From contig CAVOQV010000005.1 in NCBI GenBank assembly GCA_963698435.1, positions 682,001 through 746,000 on the forward strand: DNA of 64,000 bases, written 5' to 3'. This DNA comes from Sva-07 sp963698435. GTDB taxonomy: Bacteria; Actinomycetota; Acidimicrobiia; Acidimicrobiales; Ilumatobacteraceae. The position numbers were made by a program, and so were the translations under genes. Every line of letters starts with the position of its first letter. The first letter of the stretch is position 1. The notes under the pieces were generated by a model, which was given only the letters and a program-made list of their open reading frames with translations, was not told where the DNA came from and did no database searches. This document shows, piece after piece, positions 41,698 to 50,380 of this stretch.

Positions 41698-41877
41698 TCA
41701 GCGACCGAAGATCAACGTGGCGACAGTCACGACGATCAGCACCACCATGATCAAGGCCGCCCACACTCCAGCAGCTGTTGCAACGAACCGACCGCCTCGT
41801 TCCGAACCACCGCGGCTGGACCTCATCGCAAGCGCTACGCCCACCGCAACGATGGCCAGCACGAGCAGCAGCGGCAT
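41698..41877 (-). CDS. 59-residue two-helix membrane protein
   Basis: A small protein too short for routine gene calling. The sequence has a first helix MPLLLVLAIVAVGVALAM, a short Arg/Ser/Gly loop (RSSRGGSERGGRF) and a second helix AAGVWAALIMVVLIVVTVAT before LIFGR and a stop. A good ribosome binding site, GGGAGAG, lies 7 bases before the ATG. Codon use is GC-rich in third positions. The hairpin topology with a positive loop predicts both ends outside. I do not recognise the family, and no neighbour suggests a function. Confidence 0.6.
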   Translation of the reverse strand: MPLLLVLAIVAVGVALAMRSSRGGSERGGRFVATAAGVWAALIMVVLIVVTVATLIFGR

Positions 41878-42395
41878 GTTTCAACTCTCCCGGATCGTTG
41901 AGCAGATGGCCCAGAGTCCTTGGCCCCGTCGTGACAACCCTGAGCATTTCAACACCTGAGCGCCCGTCGGGACACGTCAGGACACGGCGGCAAGTAGACG
42001 GTGCACCCATCTGGCTTGCCTCCGGCGATCGACTCGCTCATCGCGACACCCTGCACGCGCTGTCAACGAGGCATGCCCGAGATCACCTGTCACCGGCTCG
42101 GTGACGCGATTACGTGACGCGGGACTTGGGCCGTACCCAGTGGCCGGCCGTTGGTCGATGTCGGGTTACGGCGCTCGCATTATGAGCGGCGCCACCGGAA
42201 CGGCAGGTACACGCGTTTGCCGGTTCCCCGATGGGTCCCAAGCCGTCGCGTCGCCGCGAATATCGTGCACCGCCCTGGGGTCGTTCGTCGCTGGGAGTCG
42301 GTTCTGTCCACCTTGCCCGTTCACTGATGCCGGGACGACGCACTCGCCGCTTGGTGAGACCTGAACGGTGAGTTGACCGGCCGCTGGTGGGGTGG
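41878..42395. other. Intergenic region in accessory stretch
   Basis: About 518 bases with no supported gene. It holds the inverted repeat copy C (42105-42191). Frames on both strands pass through but none has a credible start and recognisable sequence. Confidence 0.45.
42105..42191 (-). repeat. Accessory-region repeat, copy C (inverted)
   Basis: On the minus strand the ends match copy D: CCGCTCATAAT at one end and CCCGCGTCACGTAATCGCG at the other. The centre (CGGCCGGCCACTGGG) is diverged. Confidence 0.55.
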
Positions 42396-43700
42396 TCAGA
42401 GGCCGTAGAGGGTGCTGGCGAGGTCGGGGAATGCGGCGAGTACCGGCCCGACGAAGACGTTGGACGCACCGTATTCGTTGGTGTAGGCGACGAACACGGC
42501 TCCGGTCTCGGGGTTGTGCGCGGCGAGGGAGTCCCAGCCGAGGATCGATCCGGTGTGGCCGTACCAGCCGTCGCCGAAGTCGATGATGCCGAGTCCGTAG
42601 TCGACGCCCTCGACAATCGGAGCGGACTCGAGTCGCTGTGCGGCCAACTCCGGGGGCAGGAAATCGTTGCCGAAACCGGTCGCTGCCCATGCACCGAGAT
42701 CCTCGAGTGTGGAGTACATCGACCCGCCGACACCGCCCCAGTTCGGGTTGTACGACGACACGTCACCGAGCGGTTCGACATCGATCCCTTCGGCCGCCAG
42801 GTAGGAGACGCCGATTTCGTTGACGTACCCGTCACTCGACGGATCCGGCATCTCGATGTCGTCGCCGACGGTCAGCACCGTGGTGGTCAAACCGGCGTCG
42901 GCGGCGAGCTCGTTGAGCACCTCTTCTGATGGTTGGCCCGTCAACTCCTCCAACATGTCGCCGAGGATCAGGTAGTTCGTCGTCGAATAGCCCGCTGTCC
43001 CCGCCGGCTCGACTCCGCCCTCGACGGTCTCGACGATGACCTCGTCGAGATCGACCACCTCGGTCGGGTTCTCCAGCACGTCGGGTACCACGAGGAATTC
43101 GTATTCGGGAATCCCGCTCTGCATCGCCAATAGCTGCTCGACGGTGATCTCCGCGATGTCGGGCAGCTCAGCGGCCAGGTCGGGTAGCACGTCGGCGACC
43201 GTGTCGTCGAGCGACAGTGTCCCCGCAGCGACCTGCTGCAACACAGCGGTGGCGGTGAACGTCTTGGTGATACTGCCGATACGTCCCGAATCCTCTGCGG
43301 TGGCGGCTGTTTCCTCGGCCACGGCGTCACCGTATGCGGCCAGATGGACTCCCTTGGCCGGGTCCCACACCCCGACCCACATGCCCGGTATCACACCTTC
43401 GCCCAGTGCCAGTGCTTCCATCGCCGCGTCGTCGATCACCGCGGCGTCCGCGTCGCTCATCGGAGCAGTCTGCACCTCGACACCGGCGGACTCCCCGGAG
43501 TCATCGCTCGGTGCGGTGCTGTCGGTCGTCGGTGCGTCGGTGCTGTCGGTGGTCGGTGCGTCGGTGATCGGAGCCGACTCGACCGTCGAAGTCTCCGCCG
43601 AAACCGTGTCGTCGGCTGCGTCGTCATCGCTTCCGCAGGCAGCCGCGACCAGGCTGAGACACACCGCTGCAACCGCCACACGGCGGGCAACTCGTGTCAC
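42396..43700 (-). CDS. Serine hydrolase lipoprotein (beta-lactamase class C / DD-peptidase-like)
   Basis: A 434-residue secreted hydrolase. The signal peptide ends in a lipobox (LSLVAAAC), followed by a Thr/Ser/Asp-rich linker of ~65 residues and a class C fold. SxxK is SITK, the second motif is YST in GYSTTNY (the usual YSN has Thr for Asn), and the third is HTG in GWYGHTGSILGW. The GTG at 43700 is chosen because GGAGG lies just upstream and the signal peptide then begins correctly. Function may be a D,D-carboxypeptidase or esterase. The lineage-typical acidic linker argues against a recently acquired resistance gene. Confidence 0.85.
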   Translation of the reverse strand: MTRVARRVAVAAVCLSLVAAACGSDDDAADDTVSAETSTVESAPITDAPTTDSTDAPTTDSTAPSDDSGESAGVEVQTAPMSDADAAVIDDAAMEALALGEGVIPGMWVGVWDPAKGVHLAAYGDAVAEETAATAEDSGRIGSITKTFTATAVLQQVAAGTLSLDDTVADVLPDLAAELPDIAEITVEQLLAMQSGIPEYEFLVVPDVLENPTEVVDLDEVIVETVEGGVEPAGTAGYSTTNYLILGDMLEELTGQPSEEVLNELAADAGLTTTVLTVGDDIEMPDPSSDGYVNEIGVSYLAAEGIDVEPLGDVSSYNPNWGGVGGSMYSTLEDLGAWAATGFGNDFLPPELAAQRLESAPIVEGVDYGLGIIDFGDGWYGHTGSILGWDSLAAHNPETGAVFVAYTNEYGASNVFVGPVLAAFPDLASTLYGL

Positions 43701-43989
43701 CCCGCCTCCGTTGGCCGAGCGGGAGGACAGGGTACGAGTCGAATTCACGGCACAGAAGCTATCGGAGCCGAACGCCCGTCGCTTCGGGGATGGCACTCTT
43801 CCGTTTCCGATCATCGGGAGCCCGACAACACCGCATGTGATTCGGCTGAAGTCGGACGCTTCCTCGGGCGTGCGGGTCGACGGCTCACCGCCAGTACCGA
43901 CCAGTCGTAAGGACTCGGAATTCGAGACGCGGCCGCCTGGCGCGACAACCGTTGACCGGCGTGGAGCGACGAATCCCGACGGTCAGGTG

Positions 43990-44436
43990 TCAGCCGTTCT
44001 CGTCGAAGAACCGCTCGGACTGATCGTTGCCGTACAACGCCCACAGCACGAACACGCCGATGAACAAGGTGAACACGGATCGGTAGACATAGCCGCCGAC
44101 ATGGTGAGCGATCAGCGTGTACACCGCCAACGCCATCGCGATGCCTTGCACGACGGCGATGACCAGCCGCCAACCGCTGCTGCCACGCATCAACCCCGCC
44201 GCAGCGATGAACAACAGGGCGGCGGCGACGAACTCGGCAATGATCGTGCCGGTCAAACCACCGCTTGAGAGCGGGGCGCCTTCTTGTTCCAGCCAGTCGA
44301 GCACGTCGTTGCGCCAGATGATCAACGACACCCCCGCAATCACGGCGAGCGCGGCCTGGATGTACATGATCACCGCGATGAACGAGACCACACCCGGTCG
44401 TGCGGTCGTGGACGGGGCTGTGCTGGTAGAGCTCAT
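43990..44436 (-). CDS. Four-helix membrane protein (DUF7144-like)
   Basis: A 148-residue integral membrane protein with four hydrophobic helices (VVSFIAVIMYIQAALAVIAGV, TIIAEFVAAALLFIAAAGLM, LVIAVVQGIAMALAVYTLIA, VFTLFIGVFVLWALYG). It resembles a small actinobacterial membrane family of unknown function. TATTGT lies 6 nt before ATG 44436, fitting a leaderless mRNA. It is separated from the lipoprotein gene by ~290 bases with no clear feature. Confidence 0.65.
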   Translation of the reverse strand: MSSTSTAPSTTARPGVVSFIAVIMYIQAALAVIAGVSLIIWRNDVLDWLEQEGAPLSSGGLTGTIIAEFVAAALLFIAAAGLMRGSSGWRLVIAVVQGIAMALAVYTLIAHHVGGYVYRSVFTLFIGVFVLWALYGNDQSERFFDENG

Positions 44437-44442
44437 GGCGCA

Positions 44443-44448
44443 ACAATA
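44443..44448 (-). promoter_or_regulatory. -10 box for leaderless membrane-protein mRNA
   Basis: On the minus strand TATTGT, 6 nt, then ATG at 44436. Confidence 0.45.
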
Positions 44449-44598
44449 GGTCGGTCGCTCATCGCACTGTGGGATTCTCGGCGTACCTGGAGGCCACCCT
44501 GTACCTGTGCGCCGGCTTCATCGTGGTGACGTCCGCCAAATTGGCCCGCCACCCGACCTTCGGGACTCGACAACACCCGGGTCGCGGTGAGAGGGAGG

Positions 44599-47118
44599 TC
44601 AGGTCACTTGGATCGCGTCGAGCACCTCGGGCTTGGTCGACCGCATGGCCGGGATGAGCGCCGCGACGTAGCCGAGCACGACACCGGCGACGAGCACGAT
44701 CACGAGCTGGAACGGGGCGAAGTCGACGCCGATGTCAGCGCTTGACAAACGGTCGATTGCGAACACGAGCGAGAATCCCATGAACGCACCCATCACGACA
44801 CCGCTGACCGTGCCGAGCACGGCGATGAGAATCGACTCGATCCGCACCATCCGCCGGACACGACGGTCGACCATGCCGACGATGCGCAACAGTCCGAGCT
44901 CGCGGCGGCGTTCGATGATCGACAACGACATCGTGTTGACGATGCCGATCAGGGCGACGACGATGCTCATCAACAGCAACCCGTTGACCGCGTTGATCAT
45001 GAAGTCGAAGATCTGTCCGACGAGCACGCTGAACACGTTGCCGGCCTCCAAGGTGATGTCGGGGCGCAGGTCGGTGACCGCCTCGATCTCGTCCTCGACG
45101 TCGGACTCGGTGGCGTCCTTGGCATCGATGAAGGCGGCGGTCGGCGCCGTGTCGCCGACGAAGGCGTCGAACGACTCGGGTGTGGCGATGTTGCCGAGCC
45201 TGATTGCGTCGAGGCTGAAGCCGATCGTGCCCGCAACCGTGAACTCGGCGGTGTCACCGGCACTGTCGACGTAGGTCACGGTCGAACCGATCTCCGGTGT
45301 GGCCTCGCCGAGATTGACCACGAGCACCTCGCCGGCGGCGAGGTTGGCAACATCGGTGCCCTCGTCGACGTTGATGTTCGCCACCTCCGACAGCGCCACC
45401 AGGTCACCCGTCGACAGCGAGTGCGGGATACCGCCTTCGTCGTCCTGCTGAGCGACGGTCTCGGTGCGGAACGGAATCACCCGCTCGACGTCGTCGATGG
45501 CCTCGAGGTCGTCGACGAGTTGATCGTCGACGGTGCCACCGTCACTCGACATGGTGAAATCGGCCGAAGCGAGGGCGTCAATCTTGTCGACGGCGAAGTC
45601 CTTGAGACTGGTACCCGACACGGTCACGAGGGTCACGAGGAACACGCCGATCAGGAGCGCATTGGCCGTCGTGGCGGTGCGCCGCGGGTTACGTCCGATG
45701 TTGTCGGCGGCGAGGCGTCCCTCGAGGCCGAGCGTGGCAATCGCCGGCTTGAACAGCCGACTCGCCCCGAGCGCGATCACCGGCCCGGCCAGGATGACCC
45801 CGATGAAGAAGGCGAGCGCGGAGAACACCACCAACCCCGCCGATGGCGCGATCAGCAGCCCCGCAGCACCACCTCCGACGAGCACGGCAACGGTGATCAC
45901 TCGCTGTTGCGTGAGCGTCTTGCTCTCCACGGCCGACTCCCGCAGCGCCTCGATCGGTTCGACGCGGCCCGCCTTACGGGCGGGTCGCATGACCGAGAGG
46001 AACGTGATCACCGTGCCGATCACGATGCCCTGGATCACGACGGCCGGCGACACGGCCAGTCCGCTGCCGGGGAGGTCGACGCCGAACAATGAGATGACGA
46101 GGATCAGCAGGTACGTCAGCGCGAAGCCGAGCGCCACCCCGAGGACCGAGCCGAGCAGACCGATCAGCAGACCTTCCCACCGAAGCGAGCGCCGGAGCTG
46201 CTTGGGTGTGGCGCCGATCGCAGAGAGCACCGCCAATTCACGCATCCGTTGGGCGACGATCACGGTGAACGTGTTGACGATCACGAAGCCACCGACGAAG
46301 AGCGCGATCAGCGAGAACGCCTGCAGCGCACGCTTGAGGATGCCGCCGATCGCGCCGGCCGCAGTGGCCCGATCCTGCACGAAGTCGTCGCCGGCCTGCA
46401 CGACCATGCCGGGTGGGACGAGCGGTTCGATCGCGGCGACGAGGTCGTCCTGGCTGCCCTCGCCGCGCACATAGATGTCGTCGTACTCACGTTGCCCCGA
46501 GTTGAACCAGACGAAGGCGTCGTCGTCGATCACCGAGACGGTGCCGCCGTCGTCCTGGGCTGCGTTCTCGCCGAACTCGGTGATGCCGACGATCGTGACC
46601 TCTTCCGGGCCGGCCAGGGTGAGCAGTGTGACCGATTGTCCGACGGACAGGTCCTCGTCGTCGACCGTGGCACGGTCGACGACGATCTCACCGGACGCTG
46701 CCGGCGCGACCCCCTCGACGATGTCGGTGTGGTTGAGTTCGTCGTCGTCGACCCAGGTGCGGCCCGTGGCGTCGTCGGCGAACGTGGCGCCGTCGTCGGC
46801 AAGGAACGCGACCGAGCCGGTCAGGTGGCCGGCGACGGCGGCAACCTCGGGCAGCGCGGCGATGTCGTCAGCGACGTCAGCCGAGATGCGGTACCGAGCT
46901 GCGAACTCCGAGCCGGACGCCTCGGAGTCCTCGTCGGCGATGACGGCGGCGTCCACGCCGCTGTACTGGTCGCGAGCGTTGCCCTCGAGAGCGTCGGTCA
47001 CACGATCGGCCATGAAGCCGGAGGCTGCGAAGAAGGCAACACCGGTCATGATCGCCACCAGGGTGGCGACGTACCGCCCGACGTTCATCTTGACGCCGCG
47101 GAGGGCGAGCGTGAACAT
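44599..47118 (-). CDS. FtsX-like ABC transporter permease
   Basis: An 839-residue permease with the duplicated FtsX layout: an N-terminal helix (YVATLVAIMTGVAFFAASGF), an extracytoplasmic domain, three helices (LIALFVGGFVIVNTFTVIV and so on) with the MRELAVLSAIGATPKQLRR coupling helix, then a second copy with SIIERRRELGLLRIVGM and PEVLDAIQVT at the end. Such pairs export lipids, peptides or antibiotics or act on the envelope. It starts one base after the ATPase stop, so the two form one transporter operon. Confidence 0.9.
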   Translation of the reverse strand: MFTLALRGVKMNVGRYVATLVAIMTGVAFFAASGFMADRVTDALEGNARDQYSGVDAAVIADEDSEASGSEFAARYRISADVADDIAALPEVAAVAGHLTGSVAFLADDGATFADDATGRTWVDDDELNHTDIVEGVAPAASGEIVVDRATVDDEDLSVGQSVTLLTLAGPEEVTIVGITEFGENAAQDDGGTVSVIDDDAFVWFNSGQREYDDIYVRGEGSQDDLVAAIEPLVPPGMVVQAGDDFVQDRATAAGAIGGILKRALQAFSLIALFVGGFVIVNTFTVIVAQRMRELAVLSAIGATPKQLRRSLRWEGLLIGLLGSVLGVALGFALTYLLILVISLFGVDLPGSGLAVSPAVVIQGIVIGTVITFLSVMRPARKAGRVEPIEALRESAVESKTLTQQRVITVAVLVGGGAAGLLIAPSAGLVVFSALAFFIGVILAGPVIALGASRLFKPAIATLGLEGRLAADNIGRNPRRTATTANALLIGVFLVTLVTVSGTSLKDFAVDKIDALASADFTMSSDGGTVDDQLVDDLEAIDDVERVIPFRTETVAQQDDEGGIPHSLSTGDLVALSEVANINVDEGTDVANLAAGEVLVVNLGEATPEIGSTVTYVDSAGDTAEFTVAGTIGFSLDAIRLGNIATPESFDAFVGDTAPTAAFIDAKDATESDVEDEIEAVTDLRPDITLEAGNVFSVLVGQIFDFMINAVNGLLLMSIVVALIGIVNTMSLSIIERRRELGLLRIVGMVDRRVRRMVRIESILIAVLGTVSGVVMGAFMGFSLVFAIDRLSSADIGVDFAPFQLVIVLVAGVVLGYVAALIPAMRSTKPEVLDAIQVT

Positions 47119-47119
47119 G

Positions 47120-47866
47120 TCAGGCTTCGAAACGCTTCATCCGGTCGAGCACCCGATCGGTGGTCGGTTCGGCCATCTCGTCGATGATCTGGCCGTCGGC
47201 GAGGAACAGAACGTTGTCCGCGTACGACGCCGCGTGCGGGTCGTGGGTGACCATCACGATCGTCTGGCCGGACTCGTCGACCGCTCGCCGCATGAAGGTC
47301 AGGATCTCGGTGCCGGTGCTCGAGTCGAGGGCGCCGGTGGGCTCGTCGGCGAAGACGATGTCAGGCCGAGGAACGAGAGCGCGGGCGACGGCGACGCGCT
47401 GCTGCTGACCTCCCGACAGCTGGCTCGGCAGGTTGCCGAGGCGATCGGTGAGCCGGACGGTGTTGACGATCGTGTCGAACCACTGCCGGTCGGGTGCTTC
47501 ACCGGCCAATGTGAGTGGGAGGAGCACGTTCTCCTCGGCGGTGAGCGTCGGGATCAGGTTGTACTGCTGGAAGATGAAGCCGAGGTGGTCCCGGCGCAAC
47601 AGGGTGAGCTGGGTCTTGTTGAGCTTCGACAGCTCGGTCTCACCGATGTACACCGCGCCCGAGGTGAGCCGGTCGAGTCCGGCCACGCACTGCATGAGCG
47701 TGCTCTTGCCCGACCCGGACGGCCCCATGATCGCCGTGAACTCGTGGGCCGGGAATTGCACCGTCACGCCGGCAAGTGCGTGCACGGCCGCGTCGCCTTC
47801 ACCGTAGGTCTTCGTGGCATCGACGGATCGCGCAGCCACCTGGGTAGCGGTGCTCGTGTCGGTCAT
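47120..47866 (-). CDS. ABC transporter ATPase (MacB/LolD-like)
   Basis: A 248-residue ATP-binding subunit: Walker A GPSGSGKS, Q-loop FQQYNLIPTLTAEENV, signature LSGGQQQRVAVARAL, Walker B IVFADEPTGALD and H-loop VTHDP. The Q-loop type and PTGALD motif mark the MacB/LolD group, matching its FtsX partner gene. The ATG at 47866 is set by the start of the family N-terminus. The open frame continues upstream to 48259 without coding character. Confidence 0.93.
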   Translation of the reverse strand: MTDTSTATQVAARSVDATKTYGEGDAAVHALAGVTVQFPAHEFTAIMGPSGSGKSTLMQCVAGLDRLTSGAVYIGETELSKLNKTQLTLLRRDHLGFIFQQYNLIPTLTAEENVLLPLTLAGEAPDRQWFDTIVNTVRLTDRLGNLPSQLSGGQQQRVAVARALVPRPDIVFADEPTGALDSSTGTEILTFMRRAVDESGQTIVMVTHDPHAASYADNVLFLADGQIIDEMAEPTTDRVLDRMKRFEA

Positions 47867-48389
47867 CGGTGATGTCCCCTCGGTTCCGAAGCGTTGAGCG
47901 CCGAACACGTGGCCCGACTGGGTCCGGGGAACCTTAGTCGCCGGGTGGTCCCGAAGGGGACACTGAAGAAGCCGCTGCAGGCAAGGCCCGAGCACCCCTC
48001 GTGAACCGAATTTCGCCGTCGGCGCCCAGAAACTGCATCCAGGAGAAGCGACGAATGAGCTTGGTCGCAGCGGTCCGCCCACCCCGCCGGCGTCTTCGGA
48101 CCATTGCCGAAGTGCCTGGGTAGGGGGCACGCATAATCGCGCCTTGCCGAGGCAGATCGAACCGAGCAGATCGGCACTTTCGATCGGGGACAACACGCCA
48201 AGGCCCCGCTCATAATCGCGGGCGAGAGCGCACGGACGGGCACTCGGGAACCGGCGCACTGTGACGCGGTGCCGCTCGAGTTGACCCGCACGTAATCCCA
48301 GGCACGACCATCGGCCAGCGACCCGGGCAGCGAATGGGATTATCGGGGCCGCGACTTGGGCTTCGAAATCGCGGCGCCTGGTGGTGGGT
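47867..48389. other. Intergenic region with repeat copies
   Basis: About 520 bases before the ABC operon. It holds repeat copy D (48206-48300), a separate left-end match GCATAATCGCG (48132-48142), and GGGATTATCGGGG followed by GCGACTTGGGC (48336-48361), a flank also seen near 49848. A minus-strand stretch (RRFSWMQFLGADGEIRFTRG, about 47995-48060) could be a gene fragment. Confidence 0.45.
48206..48300 (+). repeat. Accessory-region repeat, copy D
   Basis: Left block CCGCTCATAATCGCGGG, central CCGGCGCACTGTG (48251-48263), right CCCGCACGTAATCCC (48285-48299). Central and right blocks are identical to copy A. Confidence 0.75.
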
Positions 48390-48734
48390 CTACGGCTCGA
48401 CGAGGCAGTCAGTGAGCCCGAAGTCTTGGGTGAGTTGGTTCACGTCTTCGAGTGCTGTCTGGAACGCTTCGGCGCTTGTCTGAGCTTCGGGGGTGAGTTC
48501 GTCGATCGAGCCGCCTTCGATAATGGCGTTGAGGACGTCTTCGCGTGCTCCGGTGAATTCGTCGAAGGCTTTGACGATGGCGTCAGCCTTCGCAGCGTCG
48601 TCACCTTCCGGCAGTCCGAGGTCTTTGAGTTCGGCGACTGCTTGCTGGTCGAGTGCGATGATTTGGTCGCTGGCCGATATGAGTTCCTCCAGAGCTGACA
48701 CCGTCATCATCGTGATCAGAGACGGGCTCTTCAT
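48390..48734 (-). CDS. Small acidic helical protein, possibly truncated
   Basis: A 114-residue protein I cannot name. It is Asp/Glu/Ala-rich and helical (QAVAELKDLGLPEGDDAAKA, AKADAIVKAFDEFTGAREDV), ending in FGLTDCLVEP. The pattern resembles the mature part of secreted actinobacterial proteins, but no signal peptide is present, so it may have lost its 5' end. ATG 48734 has a good ribosome binding site (CGGAGG, 8 bases upstream). It lies in the repeat-rich accessory stretch. Confidence 0.55.
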   Translation of the reverse strand: MKSPSLITMMTVSALEELISASDQIIALDQQAVAELKDLGLPEGDDAAKADAIVKAFDEFTGAREDVLNAIIEGGSIDELTPEAQTSAEAFQTALEDVNQLTQDFGLTDCLVEP

Positions 48735-48859
48735 TTCGTACCTCCGTTGTCCTGTCCGGCTCAACGTCCGGCTTCGGGGATCGACACGACAAGACAGGAG
48801 GACACAAGCTGGCGACATGCGCCGAGTTGCTCGTCGTGGTCGGCTGAGATTGGTCACGG

Positions 48860-49601
48860 CTACATCCGTTCTGCGAACGGGTCGTCCCAGAGAACGTTGA
48901 GCCCGTCCTCGCTGCCGGCGGTCAGCACCATGGCCCTGAACGACTCAAAGCCGTTGGCGTGCGAGTAGGAGATCACCTGGGCGCCGTCGAGACGTCCGAC
49001 CAGTTCGGTTGGCTCGTCGCCACCGCCTCTGCAGGTCAGCTCCAACCGTCCGCTCGTCGAGGGAGGTGCGATCTCTTCCTCGATGAGCACGTCGACGGTG
49101 TCGGTTTCCACGATGAGTGTCGCGTAGCCATGCGGGTCGACCATGAAGTCGTAGGTGGCACCGGCTGCTCTGCATCCGATACCGATGAAGTAGTCCTGCG
49201 ACCCGGCCTCCCGCACGTCGAACGACGCGGCGACTAGGACGGAACGTTCGCTGGGCTCCCAGAACGATCGGGCACTCTGCCAGTTCGCCGGGGCGGGTTC
49301 GAGGATCATCGCGTATCCGCCGTCGGCGAAATCGAGTGTGACGAGGTCGTCGCTCTCATGGGCGAACGGGCCACGACCATCATCAAGATCGTCATCGATC
49401 AGCGTTGCCGGAGCGACCGCGCTCAGGATCAAGCCGAGTGCGGTGAGCGCAACGAATGTGAGACCGACGCCGAGGAGTACCCAAGGCCATCTGCGTCGGT
49501 CGGCGCTGAGCAGGACTGGTGGGTGGAGCGAGAGGCCCCGAGTCCGGTGGACGGAGACTGTCCGTCTGTACCGGCGGGGGAGGCAGCTGAGTGGTGTTCA
49601 T
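48860..49601 (-). CDS. Membrane-anchored protein with large external domain, one frameshift
   Basis: A hypothetical protein of about 245 residues if one frameshift is corrected. The Pro-rich N-terminus (NTTQLPPPPVQTDSLRPPDS) is in one frame from ATG 49601. The membrane helix (RRWPWVLLGVGLTFVALTAL) and the remainder are in another, with the break near 49505. The external part (VTLDFADGGYAMILEPAPAN, FIGIGCRAAGATYDFMVDP, LELTCRGGGDEPTELVG) looks beta-rich with two Cys. No known domain is recognised. The break looks like a one-base error because both sides have strong coding character. Confidence 0.55.
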
Positions 49602-49957
49602 CAGACTCACCTCGCTGGACCATTCCGATGGATCTGCTCGAATCGTCTACCCACGCCGGGCGAACCGATAGGGAACAAGGTCGCTGCCACGCGCCACGGT
49701 GCCTTGGTCCGGACTCAGCATCCACTGCGCGAAGGCGACAAGCAAGCTCAGCCACGGCCACTCGGTTTCCGGCGAACTGTTGCGGGAGAATGTTCACTTT
49801 CGCCCGCACGTAATCCCGGTCATGGTCGGGATGATGAGGCGTGCGACTTGGGCCGGTGTCGGGTGCCCCTGACCGGCACGTTGGGGATGCCGGGGGCCTC
49901 CGACGGGCAGCACCTTCTGGGGCGTCCTTCGCCGGGTCATCCGGTGGCGGTTGAGGC
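49602..49957. other. Intergenic region with repeat copy E
   Basis: About 356 bases with no supported gene. It contains the fourth plus-oriented repeat copy and its right-hand flank (hairpin ATCCCG-GTCATGGT-CGGGAT, then GCGACTTGGGCC). Confidence 0.5.
49725..49860 (+). repeat. Accessory-region repeat, copy E, with flank
   Basis: Central block CCGGCGAACTGTT (49769-49781, two changes from the other copies) and the identical right block CCCGCACGTAATCCC (49803-49817). The left block is diverged, so the left edge is approximate. Confidence 0.6.
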
Positions 49958-50359
49958 CTACTGCGCCATCTGCGTGAACACGTCGACCGCATCGACGAAC
50001 GCTCGATACTCGACGATTCGACCGTCCTCGATCTCGAAAACGCTCGCGACGAGACGCGGGATCACCGGAGCGCCCGAGGCGGACACCGCGCTCGGGTGAC
50101 GCGGCTCGCCGTCCCATCGCCAGATGCCCACCACCGACGTCTCGGTCGCGATGATCTTGAGCACTTCGACTTGGAGATCCGGTGTGTTCTCGCAGAAGCC
50201 ACGAGCGTGTGCGTCGAGCGCAGCGGCGCCGATGAGGTGCGGCTGCGTATGGTCGACCATGTCGTCAGCGGCCAGTTCGGCGACGAGGTCGAAGCGGCGG
50301 TTGCCAAGCACCTCGTCGAGATAGGTCGCCATGATCGTGCGGCTCTGCTCGTGACTCAT
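49958..50359 (-). CDS. SnoaL-like polyketide-cyclase-fold protein
   Basis: A 133-residue NTF2-like protein: TYLDEVLGNRRFDLVAELAADDMVDH at the N-terminus, then PDLQVEVLKIIATETSVVGIW and a C-terminal IEDGRIVEYRAFVDAVDVFTQM. This is the SnoaL/ester-cyclase group, which often acts on small carbonyl compounds, but many members have no known substrate. ATG 50359 is 21 bases from the divergent gene, and GATACT lies 6 nt upstream. The upstream open frame to 50638 is antisense to that gene. Confidence 0.8.
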   Translation of the reverse strand: MSHEQSRTIMATYLDEVLGNRRFDLVAELAADDMVDHTQPHLIGAAALDAHARGFCENTPDLQVEVLKIIATETSVVGIWRWDGEPRHPSAVSASGAPVIPRLVASVFEIEDGRIVEYRAFVDAVDVFTQMAQ

Positions 50360-50365
50360 CCGTCG

Positions 50366-50373
50366 AGTATCAC
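50366..50373. promoter_or_regulatory. Overlapping divergent -10 boxes
   Basis: In a 21-bp intergenic region, plus-strand TATCAC (50368-50373) lies 7 nt before ATG 50381, and minus-strand GATACT (50371-50366) lies 6 nt before ATG 50359. The two boxes share four base pairs, so only one promoter can be occupied at a time. Confidence 0.5.
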
Positions 50374-50380
50374 AGGCGTG

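Noticed and set aside
42396..43700. Acquired beta-lactamase resistance gene
   Set aside because: Class C fold and SxxK are present, but the YST motif, lipobox and lineage-typical acidic linker fit a native D,D-peptidase or esterase better.
44469..44600. Possible small plus-strand gene (GFSAYLEATLYLCAGFIVVT)
   Set aside because: It has good third-position GC, but the frame then runs antisense into the FtsX gene, and no ribosome binding site is seen.
36650..50000. Integron with attC sites
   Set aside because: The repeats are the right length and flank genes, but no GTTRRRY/RYYYAAC pair was found and no integrase is in the window. Kept only as a hypothesis under the repeat findings.
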